DNA of 64,000 nucleotides. Origin: an uncultured Alistipes sp. (GTDB taxonomy: Bacteria; Bacteroidota; Bacteroidia; Bacteroidales; Rikenellaceae). The translations under genes were made by a program, and so were the position numbers. Shown piece by piece: positions 18,001 through 25,262 of the stretch. The first letter of the stretch is position 1. Each line of letters opens with the position of its first letter. The notes under the pieces were generated by a model. The model did not search any database. It was not told the origin of the DNA and saw nothing but the letters and a program-made list of their open reading frames with translations. The DNA is taken from NCBI GenBank assembly GCA_944321765.1, contig CALUMQ010000026.1, positions 62,001 through 126,000 on the forward strand. Direction: 5' to 3'.

Positions 18001-18695
18001 CGTTTGCCGTCGAGTGTGTGAACCGGGCACGTGAGGCGCTCGATGCGCTGCGCACGCAGCGCTTCTCGGCCGTCATTGCCAACGTGCGCCTTGCCGGAGA
18101 GACGGACGGCTTTGCGTTGTGCGAGGCGATCCGCGCCGATTCGCGGCTGAACCACCTCCCGGTCATCCTGCTCGGAGTGGGCGGTTCGGAAAGCGACAAG
18201 ATCCGCGGCATACGGGCCGGCGCCGACGTGTTCCTCGAGAAGCCCGAGTCGGCGAGCAGCCTCGCGGAGCAGATCCGGGCGCTCGTCGCGCTGCGCAACC
18301 AGCTGCGGCTGAAATACTCCCGCATGCCCTACCTGCCGCTCGAGGAGGACTCCCTGCCCGAAGGATCCCGCTTCATGGAGCAGGTGCACCGCTACATCAC
18401 CGACAACATCTCCAATGCGGCGATGACCGTCGACGACATTGCCGATGCGGTGAACGTGAGCCGCACGCTGCTCTTCTCGCGGATCAAGGCGCTGACCGGT
18501 ACGACGCCCAACGAACTGCTGCGTTCGATCCGGCTGAAGGTGGCCGCCGAGCTGCTCGCGGCGCCGAACAACCTCCGTGTGACGGAGATCTGCTACATGG
18601 TGGGCTTCACCTCGACCTCCTACTTTGCCAAGTGCTTCAAGGCGCAGTACGGCACGCTCCCGACCGAATGGATGGAGCGCTACCGCAAGGAGTAA
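15018..18695 (+). CDS. Degenerate hybrid two-component-type regulator (pseudokinase, no ATPase, AraC output)
   Basis: A 1225-residue membrane regulator beside the glycan operon. Order: signal peptide; periplasmic two-component propeller repeats (about 30-700, many 'WIGT..GGL.RY'); Y_Y_Y domain (about 706-785); TM (792-813); DHp-like helices (about 830-900); Ala/Pro/Glu linker; receiver-like domain (973-1090); AraC-type HTH (about 1120-1225). The usual SHEFRTPL phospho-His motif reads ARGIQTPV, with Arg848 at the His position. No HATPase domain (N, G1, G2 boxes) is present. In the receiver the phospho-Asp is Asn1022 and the acidic pair is Glu979-Asn980; Lys1075 remains. Start ATG at 15018 has GGAG 6 nt upstream. 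It probably still binds DNA, but not by phosphorelay. Confidence 0.9.
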   Translation: MTAMKLGFLRAIWLCGVLLACRTGLGMEYKFRYYTDNDGLSSNTIHCFYQDDKGYVWVGTSDGLDRFNSCDFTNYRSDYRVPDCLGTNCVYSLCGENFMNSDRIWVGTSDGVYVYDPKDESFTPVPIERNGEVLRNFQAYTLVSDRVGNIWIGTIGDGLFRYNLRTGSVERYDSETCPETFSSNVIVKILLSAGNQVWVASGGGPMLSRYNPETNRFTTFRVEDSLTHKPIGRICALCQDSFGDLWIAGGEGELYKFEFSRQTFTGYYPAPGTSYGRVRELLEYVPGKLLMGTENGLVAFDAKGRNFVQLDAGTSNRNGRLNDKFIHSMLKDREGGIWIGTYFGGINYISPLGSLFETIEPGAGCGHVISKLCEDPQGNLWIGSDDGGLSLYDPRTGRYEPVNVDAEHPSLNIHALTIDGGWLWVGTFGNGLYRMDRGSRAVKHFARADVGSDNLNVYSALRDSRGRLWFGTKEGICRYDDAAQRIESLLPLGHNSDVVDICEDPQGNVWFASLSRGLIRYSVSEDAFSFFSEKPELGLSDFVSCLAVENEYLWIGTHGRGLCRYDIAADEVVRVFDDTTYGNCAIFQIIQNGSELWLTTNRGVLKFSYRDSQKKIYKYTSEDGLLANIFNANSGIKSSTGHIYIGSNNGINRFYPYDFTRRENSARLTVVFPDFKLSNQRVPLDGRVLRATIDCQRSVRFRSRKGSFSLDFIALNFSSPLRTVYRYRLENFDDEWLVTDPEETSGVQHVSYTNLPSGSYRFVVSASNNGEEFGEEAEVRIDILPPWWLGKGMIALYVLLGLAAVGFGGYLLRRRILRTQREQIASLARKNRLDLLEAKVEFFDEVARGIQTPVSLISAPIEAIAQQVEHPERIREDLGIVRKNCEKLLEICRKISNLKYSEAEGVRSSVTRKEPARPVDLRDVLYGLVTSIREEFPQEPLPAPAPEEPQDAAPAPQSASGERSEGREFPPPLRVLLVENDRDSIDFLMRHLSGAFAVECVNRAREALDALRTQRFSAVIANVRLAGETDGFALCEAIRADSRLNHLPVILLGVGGSESDKIRGIRAGADVFLEKPESASSLAEQIRALVALRNQLRLKYSRMPYLPLEEDSLPEGSRFMEQVHRYITDNISNAAMTVDDIADAVNVSRTLLFSRIKALTGTTPNELLRSIRLKVAAELLAAPNNLRVTEICYMVGFTSTSYFAKCFKAQYGTLPTEWMERYRKE

Positions 18696-18747
18696 CCTTC
18701 CTCCTCCCGCCGGGTCTCGGGCCCGTAAAACACGACATAAAACACGA

Positions 18748-18779
18748 AAGCAGCGGAATCCATGGGAATTCCGCTGCTT
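18748..18779. terminator. Bidirectional hairpin between convergent genes
   Basis: A 12-bp stem, AAGCAGCGGAAT (18748-18759) with ATTCCGCTGCTT (18768-18779), lies between the stop codons of the regulator (+) and the M13 peptidase (-). T-rich DNA follows mainly in the minus direction. Confidence 0.65.
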
Positions 18780-18809
18780 CGGCGTTTGAGCCCTCCTTCG
18801 GAGCGAGAG

Positions 18810-20849
18810 CTACCAGATGATCACGCGCTCGGCCTCGGGAAGGAACATCGCCCCGTCCGTAATGCCGAAGGCATCGTAGAAGTCCTGCAGGTTGCGCAGC
18901 GTGGCGTTGACGCGCCATTTGCCCAGCGAGTGCACGTCGAGCTTCGTCAGGCGTGCGATCTCCTCGTCGCGGATGTTCTGCGCCCAGAGCGTGGCGTAGG
19001 CCAGGTAGAAGCGCTGGGCGTCGGTAAATCCGTCGATCGGCGCCGGAGCCTCCTTACCCTTCAGCGTGTTGCGATAGGCCGTGTAGGCGATCCGCAGGCC
19101 CCCCTGGTCGGCGATGTTCTCGCCCAGCGACAGCGCTCCGTTGGCGTGGAGCGCCGGCTCCCCGTCGCGTGCCGGAAGCACCTCGATGGCGTCGAACTGC
19201 CGCACCAGCACGTCGGTCTTGGCCTTGAACGCCGCGGCATCGGCGTCGGTCCACCAGTTGTTCATGTTGCCGTCCTTGTCGAACTGACGCCCCTGGTCGT
19301 CGAATCCGTGGGTCATCTCGTGGCCGATCACCACGCCGATGGCGCCGTAGTTCACCGCATCGTCGGCATCGGGGTTGTAGAACGGCGGCTGCAGGATGGC
19401 GGCCGGGAAGCAGATCTCGTTGGTCGTCGGGTTGTAGTAGGCGTTGACCGTCTGCGGCGTCATGCCCCATTCGGCGCGGTCGACCGGCTGTCCGTACTTC
19501 GAGAGGTTGTCCTTCGTGGCCCAGATGCTGGCCTCACGCAGGTTCTCGTAGTAGCTCTTCAGCGGATCGATCTCCAGCGTCGAGTAATCCTTCCACTTGT
19601 CGGGGTAGCCGATCTTCACGGTGAACGATGCCAGCTTCTCCCGGGCCTTGGCCTTCGTGGCCTCGGACATCCAGTCGAGGGCGTCGATGTGCTCTCCGAG
19701 CGACGCCTGGAGATTCTTGACCAGCTCCGTCATGCGCTGCTTGTCCTTCTCGGGGAAGTATTTGGCCACGTACATCTCGCCCACGGCCTCGCCCAGCAGC
19801 GTGTTGGGCACCGACATGGCGCGCTTCCAGCGGGGTTTCTGCTCCTGCTGGCCCGACATCGTGCGTCCGTAGAACTCGAACGAGGCGGTCTGGAAGTCGT
19901 CGCTCAGCGACGTGGCGCCGCCGTCGATGATCTGGGCCGTGAGGTAGTGGCGGATCTTTTCGAGCGGAAGGCTCTTGAGCAGCTCGTTGACGCGCTCCAT
20001 CACGCGCTTCTGCTGCACGATCATGCGGTCGGCCCCTTCGAGGCCCATTCCCTTGAAATAGACGTCCCAGTCGATGGCGTCGTACGCCTTGGCGAACTCC
20101 TCGCGCGTCATGGGGTTGTACTGCGCGGGGATGTCGCGCTGCTCGACGTTCGAGAAGAAGACCTCGGCCAGCGAATCCTCCACCTCCAGGGCATCGGCTG
20201 CGGCCTGCGCAGCGGCCTCCGCGTCATATCCTGCGAGGGTGAAGAGCCGTACGAGGTAGTTCCTGTAGGCCTCCTTGATCGAGGCGTTCGCCGGGTCGAC
20301 GTAGTAGTCGCGGTCGCCCATCGAGAGGCCCGACTGCGACACGTAGAGCGTGTTGACGTTGCTGTCCATGAGGTCGGCGGCCACGCCGATTCCGAAGAAG
20401 GGGTTGGCCAGGGCCATGTGGATCCGGGCCAGCACCTCGGGGAGCTGTGCCCGGTCGGTGAGCCCCTCGGCCAGCTGCAGGTCGGCGGCCAGCGGTGCGG
20501 CGCCCTCGGCGTTCAGGCGCACGGAGTCGAGACCCATCTTGTAGAGGTCGGCGATCTTCTGTTCGATGCTTCCCGGAGCGGTCTGGAGCCGGGTCATCTC
20601 CTGGAAGAGACCGTTGATGCGCTTTTCGTTGTTCTCGCGCAGGACGTCGAACGACCCGTATCGCGAGAATTCGGGCTTCAGCGGGTTGTTCTTCTGCCAG
20701 CCGCCCGTGGCGTACTGGTAGAAGTCGGCGTTCGGGGCCACCGAGAGGTCGAAGTTCTTCAGGTCGATGGCCGGGACCTTGTTCGAGGTGTTGTTCTGGC
20801 AGGCAGTCATACAGGCGACGGTTGCTGCAAAAAGAATGATGTGTTTCAT
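18810..20849 (-). CDS. pepO: M13 family (neprilysin/PepO-like) zinc endopeptidase lipoprotein
   Basis: A 679-residue zinc endopeptidase acting on oligopeptides in the envelope. Lipobox MTAC precedes QNNTSNK. The N-terminal M13 domain (about 40-420) begins NADFYQYATGGW. The catalytic domain has H510-E-M-T-H514 followed by GFDDQGRQFDKDGN, and the third zinc ligand Glu577 in ENIADQGG. The C-terminus ends ERVIIW, resembling the family's terminal Trp. The start is placed at the ATG at 20849, because a signal peptide begins there; an in-frame ATG 27 nt upstream adds only MTDTRTDNI. Preceded by the pgk terminator, so probably its own unit. Confidence 0.93.
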   Translation of the reverse strand: MKHIILFAATVACMTACQNNTSNKVPAIDLKNFDLSVAPNADFYQYATGGWQKNNPLKPEFSRYGSFDVLRENNEKRINGLFQEMTRLQTAPGSIEQKIADLYKMGLDSVRLNAEGAAPLAADLQLAEGLTDRAQLPEVLARIHMALANPFFGIGVAADLMDSNVNTLYVSQSGLSMGDRDYYVDPANASIKEAYRNYLVRLFTLAGYDAEAAAQAAADALEVEDSLAEVFFSNVEQRDIPAQYNPMTREEFAKAYDAIDWDVYFKGMGLEGADRMIVQQKRVMERVNELLKSLPLEKIRHYLTAQIIDGGATSLSDDFQTASFEFYGRTMSGQQEQKPRWKRAMSVPNTLLGEAVGEMYVAKYFPEKDKQRMTELVKNLQASLGEHIDALDWMSEATKAKAREKLASFTVKIGYPDKWKDYSTLEIDPLKSYYENLREASIWATKDNLSKYGQPVDRAEWGMTPQTVNAYYNPTTNEICFPAAILQPPFYNPDADDAVNYGAIGVVIGHEMTHGFDDQGRQFDKDGNMNNWWTDADAAAFKAKTDVLVRQFDAIEVLPARDGEPALHANGALSLGENIADQGGLRIAYTAYRNTLKGKEAPAPIDGFTDAQRFYLAYATLWAQNIRDEEIARLTKLDVHSLGKWRVNATLRNLQDFYDAFGITDGAMFLPEAERVIIW

Positions 20850-20876
20850 GATGTTGTCGGTTCGGGTATCTGTCAA

Positions 20877-20917
20877 GAAAAACGGAGGCCCGGAGGATCT
20901 CCGGAGCGCTCCGTTTT
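20877..20917. terminator. Terminator downstream of pgk
   Basis: AACGGAG (20881-20887) pairs with CTCCGTT (20909-20915), with an inner CCGGAG/CTCCGG pair. On the minus strand five T residues follow (complement of 20878-20882); on the plus strand TTTT follows. Confidence 0.75.
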
Positions 20918-20942
20918 CGATTTGGCGTTTCTTCGGCTCAGC

Positions 20943-22205
20943 CTATTCGCGGATGGCGTCCACGCCGGGCAGCGTTCCGAACTCGATGTACTCGAGCAGT
21001 GCGCCGCCGCCGGTCGAGATGTACGACACCTGGTCGGCCAGGCCGAACTTGTTGATGCAGGCTACCGAGTCGCCGCCGCCGATGAGCGAGTAGGCGCCCT
21101 TCTTCGTAGCCTCGGCGATGGCCAGGGCCACCTCCTTCGATCCGGTGGCGAACTTGTCGATCTCGAAGACGCCCACGGGGCCGTTCCAGAGGATGGTCTT
21201 GCAGCCGAGGATGTGCTCGCGGAAGATCTTCTTGCCCTCGTCGGCGATGTCGACACCCTCCCATCCGTCGGGAATGTCATTGGCCGGAGCGGTCGAGGTG
21301 TTGGCGTCGGCCGAGAATGCGTCGGCGATCAGGGCGTCGGGCGACATGACGAGCTGTACGCCCTTCTTCTTGGCCAGCTCGAGGATCTCCAGCGCCACGG
21401 GGAACATGTCGGGCTCGCAGATCGAGTTGCCGACCTTTCCGCCCTGTGCTGCGGCGAAGGTGTAGGTCATGCCGCCGCCGATGACGATCGAATCGACCTT
21501 CTCGATCAGGGCCTTGATGACGCCGATCTTGGTCGAGACCTTCGAACCGCCGATGATGGCGCAGAACGGATGCTGCGGGGCCTCCATGAGCGACGAGATG
21601 GCCTTGACCTCCTTCTCCATGAGGTATCCGAACATCTTGTCGTTGGGGAAGTGCTTGGCGATCAGATAGGTGGATGCGTGCTTGCGGTGAGCCGTTCCGA
21701 AGGCGTCGTTGATGTAGCAGTCGGCGTACGAGGCGAGTTTCTTGACGAATTCCTTCTGCGGACCCTCCTTGAGGGCCTTCTTGGCGGCATCCTTCTCCTC
21801 CTTGGTGGCGTCCTCCGCCAGACCGCGGGGTTTGCCCTCCTCCTCGGCGTAGAAGCGGAGGTTTTCGAGCAGGACGACCTCGCCGGGCTTGATGTTCCTG
21901 CACATCTCGGCGGCCTTCTCGCCCATGCAGTCACCGGCGAACTGGACCTTCGTGCCGAGGTTCTTCTCGATGGCCGGGATGATCTGCTCGAGCGAATATT
22001 TCGGATCGGGGTTCTTCTTCGGACGGCCCATGTGCGACATGAGGATCACGGCTCCGCCCTCGGCGAGCACCTTCTTGATGGTGGGCATGGCGGCGCGGAT
22101 GCGCGTATCGTCAGTCACTTCGCCCTTCTCGTTGAGGGGCACGTTGAAATCCACGCGGATGATCGCGCGTTTGCCTTTGAAATCGTAATTGTCGATCGAG
22201 ATCAT
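20943..22205 (-). CDS. pgk: Phosphoglycerate kinase
   Basis: A glycolytic cytosolic enzyme converting 1,3-bisphosphoglycerate and ADP to 3-phosphoglycerate and ATP. It has 420 residues, slightly longer than the usual 390-400. The N-terminal substrate site shows RVDFNVPLN and MSHMGRP; the hinge and nucleotide domain show [18 protein letters not shown] and the C-terminal [13 protein letters not shown] and [12 protein letters not shown]. All catalytic motifs look intact. It has its own predicted promoter and terminator. Confidence 0.97.
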   Translation of the reverse strand: MISIDNYDFKGKRAIIRVDFNVPLNEKGEVTDDTRIRAAMPTIKKVLAEGGAVILMSHMGRPKKNPDPKYSLEQIIPAIEKNLGTKVQFAGDCMGEKAAEMCRNIKPGEVVLLENLRFYAEEEGKPRGLAEDATKEEKDAAKKALKEGPQKEFVKKLASYADCYINDAFGTAHRKHASTYLIAKHFPNDKMFGYLMEKEVKAISSLMEAPQHPFCAIIGGSKVSTKIGVIKALIEKVDSIVIGGGMTYTFAAAQGGKVGNSICEPDMFPVALEILELAKKKGVQLVMSPDALIADAFSADANTSTAPANDIPDGWEGVDIADEGKKIFREHILGCKTILWNGPVGVFEIDKFATGSKEVALAIAEATKKGAYSLIGGGDSVACINKFGLADQVSYISTGGGALLEYIEFGTLPGVDAIRE

Positions 22206-22263
22206 AGCTGTGAGATTTTTTTGGATATTTTGTAAATCGTTCTTGCGGAAATCGAATCCGGGG

Positions 22264-22271
22264 CAAATTTA
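22264..22271 (-). promoter_or_regulatory. -7 element of pgk promoter
   Basis: The minus strand reads TAAATTTG, a match to TAnnTTTG; the predicted leader is about 55 nt. No convincing -33 TTTG at the expected distance. Confidence 0.5.
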
Positions 22272-22324
22272 GGAAATAATTTCAAGAAATCTGTTATTCC
22301 TCTAACAGAAAAATGTGCCGCCGA

Positions 22325-23647
22325 TCAGTATTTGTAGCGCACCCACTTGAGCAGCTCCTTCAGGGTGGGCTTCTTGCCGTACATGAAGATTCCCACGCGG
22401 TAGATCTTCGCGGCGAACCATACCATGGCCACGAACGAGGCGTAGAGCAGCACCAGGGAGAGGATGATCTCCCACAGGGGGATGTCGTAGGGGATGCGGG
22501 CCATCATCACCACGGGCGAGGTGAAGGGGATGATCGAGAACCAGAATGCGAGCTGCGAGTTGGGGTCCTTGATCACGGCGAGCATCATCAGCAGGGCGAG
22601 GATGATGGGCAGCGTGACGGGCATCTGGAGCTGCGAGGCGTCCTGGACGTTGTCGACGGCCGAGCCCACGGCGGCGAACATCGCCGAGTAGAGGAGGTAT
22701 CCGCCGAATACGAAGAGCAGCAGGCAGACGAAGATCTTGAGGATGTACCCCAGGTCGGTCATGGCGGCCATGGCCTGGAGCATCTCGGGATCCATGCCGC
22801 TCATGGCCGCGGCGTCGGGGGCTCCCTGCCGCAGGGCCTCGACCCCTGCCATCGCCTCGGCGGGCATCAGCTGCGGCAGCACGAAGCTTCCGACGCCGAC
22901 GATCAGCACGCCCCAGATGAGGATCTGCACCACGGCGACGGCGGCCACGCCGAGGATCTTGCCCATCATCAGGTCGAAGGGCCGCACGGACGAGACGATG
23001 ACCTCCAGCACGCGGTTGTTCTTCTCCTCGATGACCGACTGCATGACCATCGATCCGTAGATCATCAGGAACATGTAGAGCACGAATCCGAGGATGTATC
23101 CGGCGGCCGTGGCGACGACCGACGACTGCGCCTGGGTGTCCTCCTCCTGGGACTTGTCGTTGCGGAAGGTCTGCAGCGTGACGGTGGTCTTCACCTCGTC
23201 GAGGATCTGCTGCAGGTTGTCGATGTCGTAGGCCTTGAGCTTCTCGGCCTCGAGGATCTTCTCGATCTGCGAGGTGATGTTGCTCTCGACGGCTATCGAG
23301 GAGGATGAGTTGGCGTAGAGGCGCACGTCGTTGGGGTTGCGGAGGATGTCGGCGCCGATGACCAGCACGCCGAATCGGTCGGTGAGCTGGCGGCGGGCCT
23401 CGTCGAGGCCGAGGTCGGTGGTCTCGAAGCGGAGCTCCTCGCCGCTTTCGAGGTGCGGGGCGACCAGACCGCTCGGGTCGATGACGGCGATGCTCTTCTG
23501 CTCGCCCTTCGAGTACTCCATGATGAGCGCCGGGGCGACCATCAGGGCGATCATCAGCACGGGCATGAGGATGGTGCTGATGATAAAGGACTTTTTGCGC
23601 ACGCGTTCGTTGAACTCGCGCTGGATGATGAGGGTTATGCTGGACAT
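22325..23647 (-). CDS. ABC-2 type (NatB-like) exporter permease
   Basis: The membrane subunit of an ABC exporter, 440 residues. An N-terminal TM (about 22-42, ISTILMPVLMIALMVAPALIM) is followed by a large extracytoplasmic domain (about 45-165) with a coiled segment. A C-terminal cluster of about five TM helices (about 175-410) carries the ABC-2 motif 'EEKNNRVLEVIVSSVRPFDLM' at about 203-223. The layout matches NatB/YhaP-type permeases, some of which export sodium or toxic compounds; the cargo cannot be read here. The ATPase gene lies 22 nt upstream in the same operon. Confidence 0.88.
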   Translation of the reverse strand: MSSITLIIQREFNERVRKKSFIISTILMPVLMIALMVAPALIMEYSKGEQKSIAVIDPSGLVAPHLESGEELRFETTDLGLDEARRQLTDRFGVLVIGADILRNPNDVRLYANSSSSIAVESNITSQIEKILEAEKLKAYDIDNLQQILDEVKTTVTLQTFRNDKSQEEDTQAQSSVVATAAGYILGFVLYMFLMIYGSMVMQSVIEEKNNRVLEVIVSSVRPFDLMMGKILGVAAVAVVQILIWGVLIVGVGSFVLPQLMPAEAMAGVEALRQGAPDAAAMSGMDPEMLQAMAAMTDLGYILKIFVCLLLFVFGGYLLYSAMFAAVGSAVDNVQDASQLQMPVTLPIILALLMMLAVIKDPNSQLAFWFSIIPFTSPVVMMARIPYDIPLWEIILSLVLLYASFVAMVWFAAKIYRVGIFMYGKKPTLKELLKWVRYKY

Positions 23648-23669
23648 GGTGTGTGGATGTTTGTCGGTT

Positions 23670-24590
23670 CTACAACTGCCCGTTCACGGCGCGGATGAAG
23701 ATGTCGTTCATCGAGGGGATGATCTCGCGGAACGAGCGCAGCTCGACGGCCTCGTTCACCGCGGCGATCACCGCACGCACGGCGTCGTCGTCGGCGACGT
23801 GGAGCCGGAGGGTCTGGTAGACGGACTCCTCGGCATCCCCTTCGAGGATCTCGCAGCGCCCCTCGACGGCGCGCCGCAGGGCCTGTTCGTCGCCGCGGAA
23901 GGCCACCTCGAAGAGGTTGGTGCCGTGGCGGTGGCGGATGTCGTCGACACGTCCCGAGAGGATGTTGTGCGAGCGGTTGATCAGCGTGATGTGGTCGCAG
24001 ATCTCCTCGACCGACGACATGTTGTGCGTCGAGAAGATCACCGTGGCGCCTGCGTCGCGCAGGGCGAGGATCTCCTCCTTGAGCAGGTTGGCGTTGATGG
24101 GGTCGAATCCCGAGAAGGGTTCGTCGAAGATGAGCAGCTGCGGGCGGTGGAGCACCGTGACGATGAACTGCACCTTCTGGGCCATGCCCTTCGAGAGCTC
24201 CTCGACCTTCTTGTTCCACCAGCTCTCGATGCCGAACTTCTCGAACCACTGCTTGAGGCGCAGCGTGGCGTCGCGGCGCGAGAGTCCCTTGAGGCGTGCG
24301 AAGAAGAGGGCCTGTTCGCCGACCTTCATCTTCTTGTAGAGTCCGCGCTCCTCGGGGAGGTAGCCGATGCGGTAGATGTCGTCGGGGGCGATCTCGTGTC
24401 CGTCGAAGAGCACGCGTCCCGAATCGGGGGCCGTGATGCGGTTTATGATGCGTATGAGGGTGGTTTTGCCCGCTCCGTTGGGTCCGAGGAGTCCGTATAC
24501 GGAGCCCTGGGGGATGGCGAGCGACACGTCGTCGAGGGCCGTGTGGGCGGCGTATCGTTTCGAGACGTGTTCGACGGTAAGCAGATCCAT
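23670..24590 (-). CDS. ABC transporter ATP-binding protein (NatA-like)
   Basis: A 306-residue ATPase subunit pairing with the downstream permease. Walker A is GPNGAGKTT at about residues 38-46. The signature is the variant ELSKGMAQKVQ in place of LSGGQ, as often seen in NatA-like exporters. Walker B reads LLIFDEPFSGFDP, and the switch His is in STHNMSSVEE. A C-terminal accessory region (about 225-306) follows the nucleotide-binding domain. First gene of its operon, with a promoter at 24629-24658. Confidence 0.93.
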   Translation of the reverse strand: MDLLTVEHVSKRYAAHTALDDVSLAIPQGSVYGLLGPNGAGKTTLIRIINRITAPDSGRVLFDGHEIAPDDIYRIGYLPEERGLYKKMKVGEQALFFARLKGLSRRDATLRLKQWFEKFGIESWWNKKVEELSKGMAQKVQFIVTVLHRPQLLIFDEPFSGFDPINANLLKEEILALRDAGATVIFSTHNMSSVEEICDHITLINRSHNILSGRVDDIRHRHGTNLFEVAFRGDEQALRRAVEGRCEILEGDAEESVYQTLRLHVADDDAVRAVIAAVNEAVELRSFREIIPSMNDIFIRAVNGQL

Positions 24591-24628
24591 GGTCGGAAAA
24601 AATTTAAGGATTTGGGATGTTTTGCATG

Positions 24629-24658
24629 CAAATATAGGCAGAAATTCCGAAAATCAAA
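24629..24658 (-). promoter_or_regulatory. Promoter of the ABC exporter operon
   Basis: The minus strand reads -33 TTTG (complement of 24655-24658), 18-nt spacer and -7 TATATTTG (complement of 24629-24636). The leader would be about 35 nt. Confidence 0.6.
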
Positions 24659-24663
24659 AAATA

Positions 24664-24682
24664 TTTATCGTTTTGCGATAAA
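24664..24682. promoter_or_regulatory. Perfect palindrome, possible operator
   Basis: TTTATCG-TTTTG-CGATAAA, directly followed by a partial second copy (AATCGTTTTGC at 24687-24697). It lies just upstream of the -33 element of the ABC exporter operon, so a repressor or activator site is plausible. Confidence 0.4.
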
Positions 24683-24726
24683 TTTAATCGTTTTGCATTC
24701 TTTGGCAGTCCCGGTGGGGAGCGCCT

Positions 24727-24985
24727 CGCGGCCCGGTTGCCCCTTCCCGCCCCGGTTGCCCCTTTGCAGCCCGGTTGTCCCTTCGCGGCCCGGACTGTCC
24801 CTTCCCGCCCCGGACTGTCCCTTCCCGCCCCGGACTGCCCCTTCGCGGCCCGGTTGCCCCTTCGCGGCCCGGTTGCCCCTTCCCGCCCCGGAGCACCTTC
24901 CCTTCGCGGCCCGGTTGCCCCTTCGCGCCCCGGACTGTCCCTTCGCGCCCCGGTTGCCCCTTCGCGGCCCGGAGCACCTTCCCTC
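24727..24985. repeat. C-rich minisatellite of about 19-21-bp units
   Basis: About a dozen degenerate units related to CCCCTTCGCGGCCCGGTTG, alternating with versions ending CCGGACTGT or CCGGAGCA. The plus strand is strongly C-rich and the minus strand G-rich. All frames stay open because stop codons are absent, but the unit length is not a multiple of three, so this is not a gene. It fills much of the 672-nt divergent gap 24591-25262. Confidence 0.8.
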
Positions 24986-24990
24986 CTCGC

Positions 24991-25174
24991 CCCCCCCTTC
25001 TCGCCGGGCCTTCCCTTCCCGCCCTTCCCGCCCTTCCTGCCCCGCCAGGCCTTTCCTTTCCGCCCGGCCCCTCTTCGCAACCCCCCCCCTTCTCGCCGGG
25101 CCTTCCCTTCCCGCCCTTCCCGCCCTTCCTGCCCCGCCGGGCCTTTCCTTCCCGCCCGGCCCCTCTTCGCAGCC
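24991..25174. repeat. 92-bp tandem duplication of polypyrimidine DNA
   Basis: Two adjacent copies, about 24991-25082 and 25083-25174, offset by 92 bp (TTCTCGCCGGGCC at 24998 and 25090) and differing at only a few bases. They contain internal CCCTTCC repeats and C-runs of 7 to 9. The duplication lies about 90 bp upstream of the hybrid kinase start. Confidence 0.85.
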
Positions 25175-25249
25175 CCGAGCCTCCCCCCCCCTCGCAGCCC
25201 CGACGGAGGCCCTTTCACACACCCCGGCGCTTTCTGCGCGAATTTTTCG

Positions 25250-25257
25250 TATCTTTG
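25250..25257 (+). promoter_or_regulatory. -7 element of hybrid kinase, possibly leaderless
   Basis: TATCTTTG ends only 5 nt before the ATG at 25263, so transcription would begin at or within the start codon. No clear -33 TTTG is seen. Confidence 0.55.
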
Positions 25258-25262
25258 ACCGC

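Noticed and set aside
18762-22235. Plus-strand open frame of about 1150 codons across the M13 and pgk genes
   Set aside because: It is antisense to two clear enzymes; its product is Val/Leu/Arg/His-rich without domains, a typical GC-rich shadow frame. Similar antisense frames elsewhere (for example 4425-7634, 13152-18389, 25215-28166) were rejected for the same reason.
24727-24985. Possible CRISPR array
   Set aside because: The units are contiguous and degenerate, with no unique spacers of constant length and no cas genes.
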